Part shown: positions 55,601-64,000 of the stretch, piece after piece
How the letters are laid out: each line of letters opens with the position of its first letter
How positions within the stretch are numbered: the first letter of the stretch is position 1
From: Engraulis encrasicolus
Taxonomy: Eukaryota > Chordata > Actinopteri > Clupeiformes > Engraulidae
Length of the DNA: 64,000 nt
Reading direction: 5' to 3'
NCBI RefSeq assembly: GCF_034702125.1
Contig: NC_085865.1
Coordinates: forward strand, 27,847,914-27,911,913
The notes under the pieces: model-generated
Seen by the model: only the letters and a program-made list of their open reading frames with translations
Told to the model about the DNA's origin: nothing
Databases searched by the model: none
Translations under genes and position numbers: made by a program

Positions 55601-58073
55601 GTCATCATTGTCCTTGCAGCAGCCACAATCAACATATAAGACTTTTGGAGGTCTTTGGCCTGCCTCTCTGTACCGCCTCACAATCCCCTGGGTCATCAGG
55701 TCAAGGCCAGCACCTTCAGTTGCGGTGAGGACGCTGATGAGCACCTGGCCCTTTTCGTTGCTGACACTGGTCATCCACTGTGCTGTCCCCTTGGCTTCTC
55801 CCGCCAATTTATTGGTAATCTGGAATTACAACAAATAAAAAACATTGGATAAAACATTTGATCATTTTCACAATTCATTACATTGCTATTAAGTCCACAG
55901 TGTTATATATACTGTATGTTCTGCATGCTCATCTAATATACATACTTTTTTAGTGGAATCCATTTTAAGGATTGTTCCAAATGTGGAGGTGATGGAGGCT
56001 TTCACATGGTCCAGCCGGGTCAGTATATCTTTCCCGTATACAGATAGGAGCCACCTGTCTGTGGGAATGGGCATTGACTGTGGGGGCTCCTGACAGATGA
56101 CCTGGAACAGGCTGGGATTGTCCACAAATGGCTCACACTCCCCCAAATATCTGGACAGACGGGTCAGCCACTCCTCGCTGTGGTTTTCATACAGCTGCCT
56201 CACCAGTCGACGTGAACTGTTTCCCAGTGTACGTTCCCTCATCAGTCGGATCACTCGTATGTCACAAGCATATCTACAAAGCAGAAAAAAAATCCATTAC
56301 ATATGGTAGTAGAATATTACACTTAAGTTCCAGAGGTGTACAAAGTAGAAGCAAAAGTACACCAACTGTTGTCATTACAATAGTGTATACTCTCTTGATT
56401 TAAATGTATACCGTTTACATTCATTTCATTGTAAATAATGTGGTAGATACACTTTAGGAGTACTTTTGCTTTATACATATCTGCATCCAGCTAACACAAA
56501 GCATCGTTGCCTAAATAAGATATGAGAGCATGTATATGTATACTAACCTCTGAGTGAGAATAATCCTGAATTCTGACCGATGGGGAAGGTCTAGCTGGTC
56601 CAAGACTGTCTTGCTTGAGGAGAGGTGTGACACATTGCATCGAGTACACCGCAGATTCTCGGTAATCATCAGATAGTACTGGTCGATGTCGAGAACGTGC
56701 CGCACCCTCTTGTGGACTCCATTACCTGTCAGTTGCCTTCCACAGTCAGGGCAGAGTAGCTTGGCTCTCCAGTTGTGGTAGGGCATCCACACAAAGACCC
56801 GATGGCCAAAAAAGGGATCTGGTGTGGGTACTTGATGGTATATCGAGGCAGGGGGTGGTGGTTCATACCACAATTTCAGATTCGATTTCAGCCGTCCATT
56901 CTCCCACAATGTGGACGCAATCCATTTCTGGTCTTGTGGTGGGATGCATCTCTTCATCTCGAATGGCAACCAAAATGTCCCCTGGGATGGCTGTTGTGGT
57001 TGTGATGTTGTGGACAGAGGTGTTTGGATTGTGGAGCCAGGGCAAGGTGGCATGGTTCGTGTGGTCTGAGGCACAGGTGGTGTGTTGCTTGAGGCGCCAG
57101 AGCTGGGTGACACTGTTGGTGTGGCCTGATGGAGAGGACGCACGGCTGGTGTGGCACGAGAGGCAGGAGGCACATCTGGTTTGGCCCGGGACACATGTGG
57201 CATGGCTCGTGTGGTCTGAGGCACAGGTGGTGTGTTGCTTGAGGCGCCAGAGCTGGGTGACACTGTTGGTGTGGCCTGATGGAAAGGACGCACGGCTGGT
57301 GTGGCACGAGAGGCAGGAGGCACATCTGGTTTGGCCCGGGACACATGTGGCATGGCTCGTGTGGTCTGAGGCACAGGTGGTGTGTTGCTTGAGGCGCCAG
57401 GACTGGGTGACACTGTTGGTCTGGCCTGATGGAGAGGACGCACGGCTGGTGTGGCACGAGACGCAGGAGGCACATCTGGTTTGGCCCGGGACACATGTGG
57501 CATGGTTCGTGTGGTCTGAGGCACAGGTGGTGCGTTGCTTGAGGCGCTAGGGCTGGGTGACACTGTTGGTGTGGCCTGATGGAGAGGACGCACGGCTGGT
57601 GTGGCACGAGACGCAGGAGGCACATCTGGTTTGGCCCGGGACACATGTGGCATGGCTCGTGTGGTCTGAGGCACAGGTGGTGCGTTGCTTGAGGCGCTAG
57701 GGCTGGGTGACACTGTTGGTGTGGCCTGATGGAGAGGACGCACGGCTGGTGTGGCACGAGACGTAGGAGGCACATCTGGTTTGGCCCGGGACACATGTGG
57801 CATGGCTCTTGTGGTCTGAGGCACAGGTGGTGCGTTGCTTGAGGCGCCAGGGCTGGGTGACACTGTTGGTGTGGCCTGATGGAGATTTTTTAAAAGAGAG
57901 ATCATCACTAATTGCACATATACATACAAGTACTGTACATACAAGTAACATACAATTAACATAGGCATGTTTTTTTTATTTTTTACCTTAACACGATGAA
58001 AACCACATGTACAGGTCTGCTGCCCACCAAACAGGGATGTCTGCCCCCTCACCTGTACTGGGCACTTCTGAAT
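52626..58073 (-). CDS. DUF6729-type transposon-like gene, left copy (7 exons, 5' incomplete)
   Basis: Seven minus-strand exons with GT-AG borders: 57987-58073, 56548-57875, 55946-56273, 55015-55819, 54685-54894, 53923-54549, 52626-53741 (stop), about 1,500 codons. Six of the junctions examined join in phase except the last (see below). Exon order: a Cys-rich start (QTCTCGFHRVK), six 50-residue Pro/Thr repeats, the DUF6729-like block (FWLPFEMKRC, YHNWRAKLLCPDCGRQL, NLRCTRCN), LMRERTLGNSSRRL, then a putative RNase H-like core with MDSTKK, LYVDCGCC, RLDIYHFMRRL and SSLESFHLHLNR, whose acidic residues could form a DDE triad, and a C-terminal zinc-binding tail (CRKCG..IYCPNTE). It belongs to a large uncharacterised fish family of transposon-like genes. 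No first exon with ATG is visible beyond 58.1 kb. The intron 57876-57986 is 111 nt, in frame and stop-free. Exon 53923-54549 carries an 8-bp deletion (about 54176-54184) that shifts frame. Confidence 0.75.
53966..54372 (-). repeat. 57-bp coding minisatellite with one frameshifted unit
   Basis: Seven copies of a unit coding for PPPRLPAPPLQPSLPRGQT (19 residues). One copy, near 54148-54196, is 49 bp long: ctggtgcggggagcc replaces ctggtgcggtggtgcgggga, a loss of ggtggtgc between short direct repeats. Frames before and after this unit differ. Confidence 0.85.
57040..57875 (-). repeat. 150-bp coding minisatellite, six units (left copy)
   Basis: Units start every 150 bp (shared cgccagagctgggtgacac or variant at 57095, 57245, 57395, 57545, 57695, 57845). 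Each codes for 50 residues such as ATPTVSPSPGASS followed by PPVPQTTRAMPHVSRAKPDV. Units differ by a few substitutions. Because 150 is a multiple of three, other frames are also open, but splice phase selects this one. Confidence 0.9.
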
Positions 58074-58075
58074 CT

Positions 58076-58530
58076 GTAATAAACCAAGTATTTTGACTTC
58101 CACTAGGGGCAATCAAATGTACAACAAGACACCAGCAGTAGCCTCTTACTGCAGCTGGGGTTGCCAGCGACCCTATTCACTTGTTTAAAATGCTTAAAGG
58201 GACACTCCACCCATTTTGCATTAGGCTTTCCATTGATAGACACCCAGTCATACTTTTGAATGGTCTTTCAAAAATCTCTCAATTCCCCCTGAGATTGGAG
58301 AAATCCACATTCATCTCTTAACACTTCCTATGTCAATGATGTAAAAATGGTCATTTTGCATCATCGACATAGGAAGTGTAAAAGAGGTGGATTTCTGTTG
58401 AGACTACAAGCCTTTTTCCCACCTTTTCAACCCCGCCCATCGGGGGTTGGACCTAATGCTCTAACAGACCTATCACAGATCAGTGTCCCAGTGCTTTTGA
58501 AATCACTGGCATTGAGGCTCCAGTAAGCAG
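58076..58530. other. Non-coding sequence upstream of left gene copy
   Basis: Contains a 20-bp inverted pair around tatgtcaatgatgtaaaaat / atgcatcatcgacataggaa (58330-58378). No exon with a start codon was recognised. The mirror copy lies at about 60780-61230. Confidence 0.5.
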
Positions 58531-58807
58531 TGTTGCCAGATTGGGCTGTTTCCCACCCAATTGGGCTGCTTGGGATGGCCGTCTGCGGGTAAAAATTGCA
58601 TTTTACAGGAAAACTCGCCCAATTCCCATCGACATCAATAGAATTGGGCGGGATTTAGTGCTTCCAGGCGGGTTTTGAGCATTTTTTGGGCTGGAAATCA
58701 TCAGCCTCATCTGGCAACACTGCCAGTAAGTCACTGGCATAGCTGGAAAGGAGAAGCTGGAGCACACTGCAGCTTAGTTTTCAATACTTTATTTTGTGCA
58801 CACACCC

Positions 58808-58845
58808 GACCAACGTTTCAGTGTTGCTACACCTTCTTCTGAGTC
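58808..58845 (-). ncRNA. Hammerhead-like motif, mutated core
   Basis: Minus strand: GACT, CAGAAGA, stem II GGTGT-agca-ACAC, TGAAAC, GTT, GGTC. The first core has CAGA where CTGA is required, so it is probably inactive. It is the mirror of the motif at 59347-59384. Confidence 0.45.
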
Positions 58846-59346
58846 AAATGATAGCAAGAGAGAGACACACATTTCAGGACTTGACATTCACAGGTGATCC
58901 CACTTGGTTTGGCTAAATTGGTCTCATCTCATTGCAGGTAATTGACTCCACCCCCCAACACCAGGACAAGATTGCAGACAATTAGACAGAGAGACTTTGT
59001 GGAAAGGCATTTTGGATTCATACTCTAAATTCAGTGGAGCCTCAGGGCATAAATGAGGAACACAATATGTCTTGCTCTCTGTAACAAATTGTTCCAGCAT
59101 CGCGGCTGTGGTCTTCTAATAATTGTAGCTGTGGTTTTATTGACAATGTTCTTTGTGTATTGTTTTTTTCACTTTTTTATTTTGTTTTGGGAAGTTGGCA
59201 AGCTGTCTAATTGTCTACAATCGTGTCCTGGTGTTGGGGGGTGGGGTCAATTACCTGCAATGAGATCAGACCAATTTAGCCAAACCAAGTAGGATCACCT
59301 GTGAATGTCAAGTCTTGAAATGTGTGTCTCTCTCTTGCTATCATTT

Positions 59347-59384
59347 GACTCTGAAGAAGGTGTAGCAACACAGAAACGTTGGTC
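59347..59384 (+). ncRNA. Hammerhead-like motif in inverted module
   Basis: GACT, CTGAAGA, stem II GGTGT-agca-ACAC, GAAAC, GTT, GGTC. The two cores are complete, stem II has at least four pairs and stem I GACT/GGTC pairs over four bases (one G-T). AATAAA lies at 59399-59404. The arrangement equals that of the PLE-end motifs at 1.9 and 11.9 kb. Confidence 0.65.
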
Positions 59385-61231
59385 GCGTGTGTGCACAAAA
59401 TAAAGTCTTGAAAACTAAGCTGCAGTGTGCTCCAGCTTCTCCTTTCCAGTGATGTCTGTCCCACTGTGATGCACCTGCAAGCAGGGTTGCCAGATGAGGC
59501 TGATGATTTCCAGCCCAAAGACTGCTCAAAACCAGCCTAGAAGCTCAAAATACCGCCCAATTCTATTGATTTCTATGGCTAAAATTGGGCGGGTTTTTCT
59601 GCTAAATGCCATTTTTACCCGCACACGACCATCCTAAGCAGCCCAATTGGGCAGGAAACAGCCCAATCTGGCAACACCAGGCTTGTTGGAACACTGCTTG
59701 CAGGTGCATCACAGTGGGACCAGACATCCCCCCACCACCCCTGGAAAGGAGAAGCTGGAGCAGCACTGCAAGCTTAGTTTTCAAGGACTTTGATTTTGTG
59801 CACCACCAACGCGACCAATCGTTTCTGTGTTGCTACACCTTCTTCAGAGTCAAAATGATAGCAAGAGAGGAGGACACACATTTCAAGACATTGACATTCA
59901 CAGGTGATCCTACTTCGGTTTGGGCTAAATTGCGTCTGATCTCATTGCAGGTAATTGACCCCACACCCCCAACACCAGGACACTATTGTAGGACAATTAG
60001 ACAGCTTGCCAACTTCCCAAAACAAAATAAAAAAAGTGAAAAAAAACAATACACAAAGAAACATGTGTCACATAAAACCACAGCTATCAATTATTAGAAA
60101 GACCACCTAGCCGCGAATGCTGGATACAATTTGTTAACAGAGAGCAAGACATATTGTGTTCCTCATTTATGCCCTGAGAGCTCCACTGAATTTAGAGTAT
60201 GAAATCCCAATTAATGCCTTATCCACAAAGTCTCTCTGTCTAATTAGTCTGGGCAAATCTTGTCCTGGTGGTTGGGGGGGGTGGAAGTCAATTACCTGCC
60301 AAATGTAGATCCTGAGACCAAATTTAGCCAAACAAGTGGGATTCACCTGTGAATGTCAAGTCATTGAAATGTGTGTCTCCTCCTCTTGCTAATCATTTGA
60401 CTCATGAAGAAGGTGTGGGTGAAGCAACAACTGTAAACGAGTTGGGTCGGGTGTGTGCACACAAAATTAAATAGTATTGAAAACTAAGCTTGCAGTGTGC
60501 TCCAGCTTCTCCTTTCCAGCTATGCCAGTGACTTACTGGTCAGTTGTTGCCAGATGGATGGCTGATGATTTTCCAGCCCAAAAAATGACCTCAAAACCCG
60601 CCTTGGGAATAGCACCTAAAATCCCGCCACAATTCTATTTGATTGTCGATGGGAATTGGGCGAGTTTTCCTGATTAAAATGCAAATTTTTTACCCGCAGA
60701 CGGCCATCCCAAGCAGAGCAACTGGGTGGGAAACCGCCCAATCTGGCGACACTGCTTACTGGAGCCTCAATGCCAGTGATTTCAAAAAGCACTGGGACAC
60801 TGATCTGTGATAGGTCTGTTAGAGCATTAGGTTCCAACCCCCGATGGGCGTGGGTTGGAAAGGTGGGAAAACAGGCTTCTTGTAGTCTCAACAGAAATCC
60901 ACCTCTTTTACACTTCCTATGTCGATGATTGCCAAAATGGACCATTTTTACATCCATTGACATAGGAAGTGTTAAGAGATGAATGGGGATTTTCTCCAAT
61001 CTCAGGGGGAATTGAGCGATTTTTGAAAGACCATTCAAAAGACTATGACGGGTGTTATCAATGGAAAGGCCTAATGACAAAATGGGTTGGAGTGGTCCCT
61101 TTAAGCATTTTAAACAAGTGAAGTAGGTGGTCGCTGGCAACCCCAGCTTGCAGTAAGAGGGCTACTGCTGGTGTCCTTGTTGTACATTTGATTGCCCCTA
61201 GTGGGAAGTCAAAATACTTGGGTTTATTACA

Positions 61232-64000
61232 GTAGATTCAGAAGTGCGTACCCCAGTACAGGTGAGGGGGCAGACATCCCTGTTTGCAGTCGGGCAGCAG
61301 ACCTGTACATGTGGTTTTCATCGTGTGTTAGGTAAAAAAAAAAAAAAAAAAAACATGCCTATGTTAATTGTACTGTTTAACTTGTATGTACAGTTACTTG
61401 TGTATATGTGGCAATTAGTGGATGATCCTCTCTTTTAAAAAATCTCCATCAGGCCACACCAAACAGTGTCAACCCAGCCCGTGGCGCCTCAAGCAACGCA
61501 CCAACCTGTTGCCTCAGGACCACACGAGCCATGCCACATGTGTCCCGGGCCAAACCAGATGTGCCTCCTACGTCTCGGTGCCACACCAGCCGTGCGTCCT
61601 CTCCATCAGGCCACACCAACAGTGTCACCCAGCCCTAGCGCCTCAAGCAACGCACCACCTGTGCCTCAGACCACACGAGCCATGCCACATGTGTCCCGGG
61701 CCAAACCAGATGTGCCTCCTGCGTCTCGTGCCACACCAGCCGTGCGTCCTCTCCATCAGGCCACACCAACAGTGTCACCCAGCCCTAGCGCCTCAAGCAA
61801 CGCACCACCTGTGCCTCAGACCACACGAACCATGCCACATGTGTCCCGGGCCAAACCAGATGTGCCTCCTGCGTCTCGTGCCACACCAGCCGTGCGTCCT
61901 CTCCATCAGGCCAGACCAACAGTGTCACCCAGTCCTGGCGCCTCAAGCAACGCACCACCTGTGCCTCAGACCACACGAGCCATGCCACATGTGTCCCGGG
62001 CCAAACCAGATGTGCCTCCTGCGTCTCGTGCCACACCAGCCGTGCGTCCTTTCCATCAGGCCACACCAACAGTGTCACCCAGCTCTGGCGCCTCAAGCAA
62101 CACACCACCTGTGCCTCAGACCACACGAGCCATGCCACATGTGTCCCGGGCCAAACCAGATGTGCCTCCTGCGTCTCGTGCCACACCAGCCGTGCGTCCT
62201 CTCCATCAGGCCAGACCAACAGTGTCACCCAGCCCTAGCGCCTCAAGCAACGCACCACCTGTGCCTCAGACCACACGAACCATGCCACCTTGCCCTGGCT
62301 CCACAATCCAAACACCTCTGTCCACAACATCACAACCACAACAGCCATCCCAGGGGACATTTTGGTTGCCATTCGAGATGAAGAGATGCATCCCACCACA
62401 AGACCAGAAATGGATTGCGTCCACATTGTGGGAGAATGGACGGCTGAAATCGAATCTGAAATTGTGGTATGAACCACCACCCCCTGCCTCGATATACCAT
62501 CAAGTACCCACACCAGATCCCTTTTTTGGCCATCGGGTCTTTGTGTGGATGCCCTACCACAACTGGAGAGCCAAGCTACTCTGCCCTGACTGTGGAAGGC
62601 AACTGACAGGTAATGGAGTCCACAAGAGGGTGCGGCACGTTCTCGACATCGACCAGTACTATCTGATGATTACCGAGAATCTGCGGTGTACTCGATGCAA
62701 TGTGTCACACCTCTCCTCAAGCAAGACAGTCTTGGACCAGCTAGACCTTCCCCATCGGTCAGAATTCAGGATTATTCTCACTCAGAGGTTAGTATACATA
62801 TACATGCTCTCATATCTTATTTAGGCAACGATGCTTTGTGTTAGCTGGATGCAGATATGTATAAAGCAAAAGTACTCCTAAAGTGTATCTACCACATTAT
62901 TTACAATGAAATGAATGTAAACGGTATACATTTAAATCAAGAGAGTATACACTATTGTAATGACAACAGTTGGTGTACTCCTGCTTCTACTTTGTACACC
63001 TCTGGAACTTAAGTGTGATATTCTACTACCATATGTAATGGAATTTTTTTTCTGCTTCGTAGATATGCTTGTGACATACGAGTGATCCGACTGATGAGGG
63101 AACGTACACTGGGAAACAGTTCACGTCGACTGGTGAGGCAGCTGTATGAAAACCACAGCGAGGAGTGGCTGACCCGTCTGTCCAGATATTTGGGGGAGTG
63201 TGAGTCAATGCCCATTCCCACAGACAGGTGGCTCCTATCTGTATACGGGAAAGATATACTGACCCGGCTGGACCATGTGAAAGCCTCCATCACCTCCACA
63301 TTTGGAACAATCCTTAAAATGGATTCCACTAAAAAAGTATGTATATTAGATGAGCATGCAGAACATACAGTATATATAACACTGTGGACTTAATAGCAAT
63401 GTAATGAATTGTGAAAATGATCAAATGTTTTATCCAATGTTTTTTATTTGTTGTAATCCCAGATTACCAAGAAATTGGCAGGAGAAGCCAAGGGGACAGC
63501 ACAGTGGATGACCAGTGTCAGCAACGAAAAGGGCCAGGTGCTCATCAGCGTCCTCACCGCAACTGAAGGTGCTGGCCTTGACCTGATGACCCAGGGGATT
63601 GTGAGGCGGTACAGAGAGGCAGGCCAAAGACCTCCAAAAGTCTTATATGTTGATTGTGGCTGCTGCAAGGACAATGATGACCTGCCGGCAGTAAAGGAAA
63701 AGTTCCGTGGTTGGCCAGACCTCATTGTTCGCCTCGACATTTACCACTTCATGAGGCGTCTGGCGAGAGGCTGCTCCTCAGATGCTCACCCTCTCTACCC
63801 AACCTTTATGAGCCGTCTTGCCGCATCTATCTTCGAATTGGACCCCAATGATCTGGCATTGCTCCGTGTGTAGCCAGGAGGGAGAGCAGATGAGGAACGA
63901 AGGCGGTGCCCGACATCACGGATGCGATGGTGGACAAGAGGATCACCAAGATGACTGAAGAGGTACTGCAGGCGGAGGACAAGAGGAAGAGGAAGACCAC
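61232..64000 (+). CDS. DUF6729-type transposon-like gene, right copy (partial)
   Basis: Plus-strand counterpart of the left gene. Exons: about 61232-61330 (noisy; extra bases disrupt the frame), 61453-62787, 63063-63336, and 63463 to the window end. It encodes the same Pro/Thr repeats, FWLPFEMKRC block, LMRERTLGNSS segment, MDSTKK, LYVDCGCC and RLDIYHFMRRL. Exon 63063-63336 lacks the 18 codons for PFVDNPSLFQVICQEPPQ relative to the left copy, a 54-bp in-frame loss after GECE. After 63870 small indels (an extra gt, ag, g) shift the frame just past FELDPNDLALLRV; these look like sequence errors. Divergent orientation with the left copy, about 3.2 kb apart. No upstream first exon is seen. Confidence 0.65.
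61466..62290 (+). repeat. 150-bp coding minisatellite (right copy)
   Basis: Five clean 150-bp units (shared gcctcaagcaacgcaccacc at 61641, 61791, 61941, variants at 62091, 62241) after one indel-damaged unit. The order of unit variants differs from the left copy, so the arms have diverged or exchanged units. Confidence 0.85.

Larger units (their letters stand above)
58530..59680. repeat. Inner inverted repeat flanking a 200-bp loop
   Basis: 58530-59000 is mirrored by 59210-59680. The inner part of each arm (ttgtgcacac...cctgcaatgagat) carries a hammerhead-like motif, and the outer part (cagattgggctgtttcccac...gcctcatctggcaac) is a second inverted repeat. The whole is mirrored again in 59690-60740, with many indels. 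The modules look like PLE-type terminal pieces without coding sequence. Confidence 0.7.
59690..64000 (+). repeat. Right arm of large palindrome (mirror of about 55310-59480)
   Basis: The reverse complement of 55310-59480 recurs here to the end of the window. 59690-61600 and 63865-64000 differ from the left arm mainly by one- or two-base insertions and deletions, about one every 10-20 bases. 61640-63860 is nearly identical, with scattered substitutions and a 54-bp deletion. The arm continues past the window. Confidence 0.85.

Noticed and set aside
56822..57796. Long alternative frames on both strands in the 150-bp repeat
   Set aside because: The 150-bp period keeps all frames open; only one connects in phase with flanking exons and the DUF6729-like block.

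Overview
The window looks like an intergenic or intronic stretch of a teleost fish genome. Long CA/TG and TC microsatellites, tRNA-derived fish SINEs, an L2/CR1-type LINE, Tc1, hAT, PIF/Harbinger and Penelope-like elements and spliced genes with GT-AG introns all point that way. Nothing suggests a prokaryote, and there is no rRNA, CRISPR or operon structure. Almost all recognisable coding sequence belongs to mobile elements or mobile-element-like gene families.

Layout. 0.7-1.06 kb: a small hAT-type element with perfect 8-bp target duplications. 1.78-12.08 kb: one Penelope-like element (PLE) insertion bounded by a 14-bp direct repeat. It has an apparently intact RT plus GIY-YIG reading frame (minus strand), an inverted partial copy at its 5' side, and a hammerhead-ribozyme-like motif near each outer end. 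A second element (2.05-7.77 kb, 1.3-1.5 kb terminal inverted repeats, 8-9 bp target duplication) has jumped into one PLE arm; the other arm keeps the empty site. This inner element carries three exons that splice in phase. 12-17.3 kb: microsatellites and nothing recognisable. 17.3-20.0 kb: a palindromic, decayed Tc1-like element holding a nested TA-flanked element. 20.9-26.9 kb: a MITE, a solo-LTR-like unit, a LINE 3' end and a SINE. 28.2-34.4 kb: a candidate 6.2-kb TIR element with a triplicated micro-exon and four smaller nested elements, one of them a 1.56-kb foldback whose loop encodes a 111-residue frame. 35.3-37.7 kb: an L2/CR1-like LINE reverse transcriptase. 40.8-41.1 kb: a promoter-like block and first exon of a P2X7-intracellular-domain-like family gene. 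42-50 kb: nested Harbinger and hAT MITEs, a LINE endonuclease relic, a second broken PLE and hAT transposase exons.

52.6-64.0 kb is dominated by a large inverted duplication of a seven-exon gene of the fish DUF6729-type, transposon-like protein family. The left copy (minus strand) runs from an internal exon at 58.07 kb to a stop at 52.63 kb. The right copy (plus strand) starts at about 61.2 kb and is cut by the window end. The arms flank small inverted modules that again contain hammerhead-like motifs. Parts of the right arm are full of one-base indels typical of unpolished long reads, while other parts are clean and carry real differences, including a 54-bp in-frame deletion, so the palindrome may be partly an assembly product. 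In the left copy an 8-bp deletion inside a 57-bp coding minisatellite breaks the frame.

The genes do not form a pathway. What ties the window together is layered transposition with strikingly many inverted-repeat structures. Coordinates of splice sites, TIRs and target duplications were read by eye; family names beyond the clear motifs are inference.
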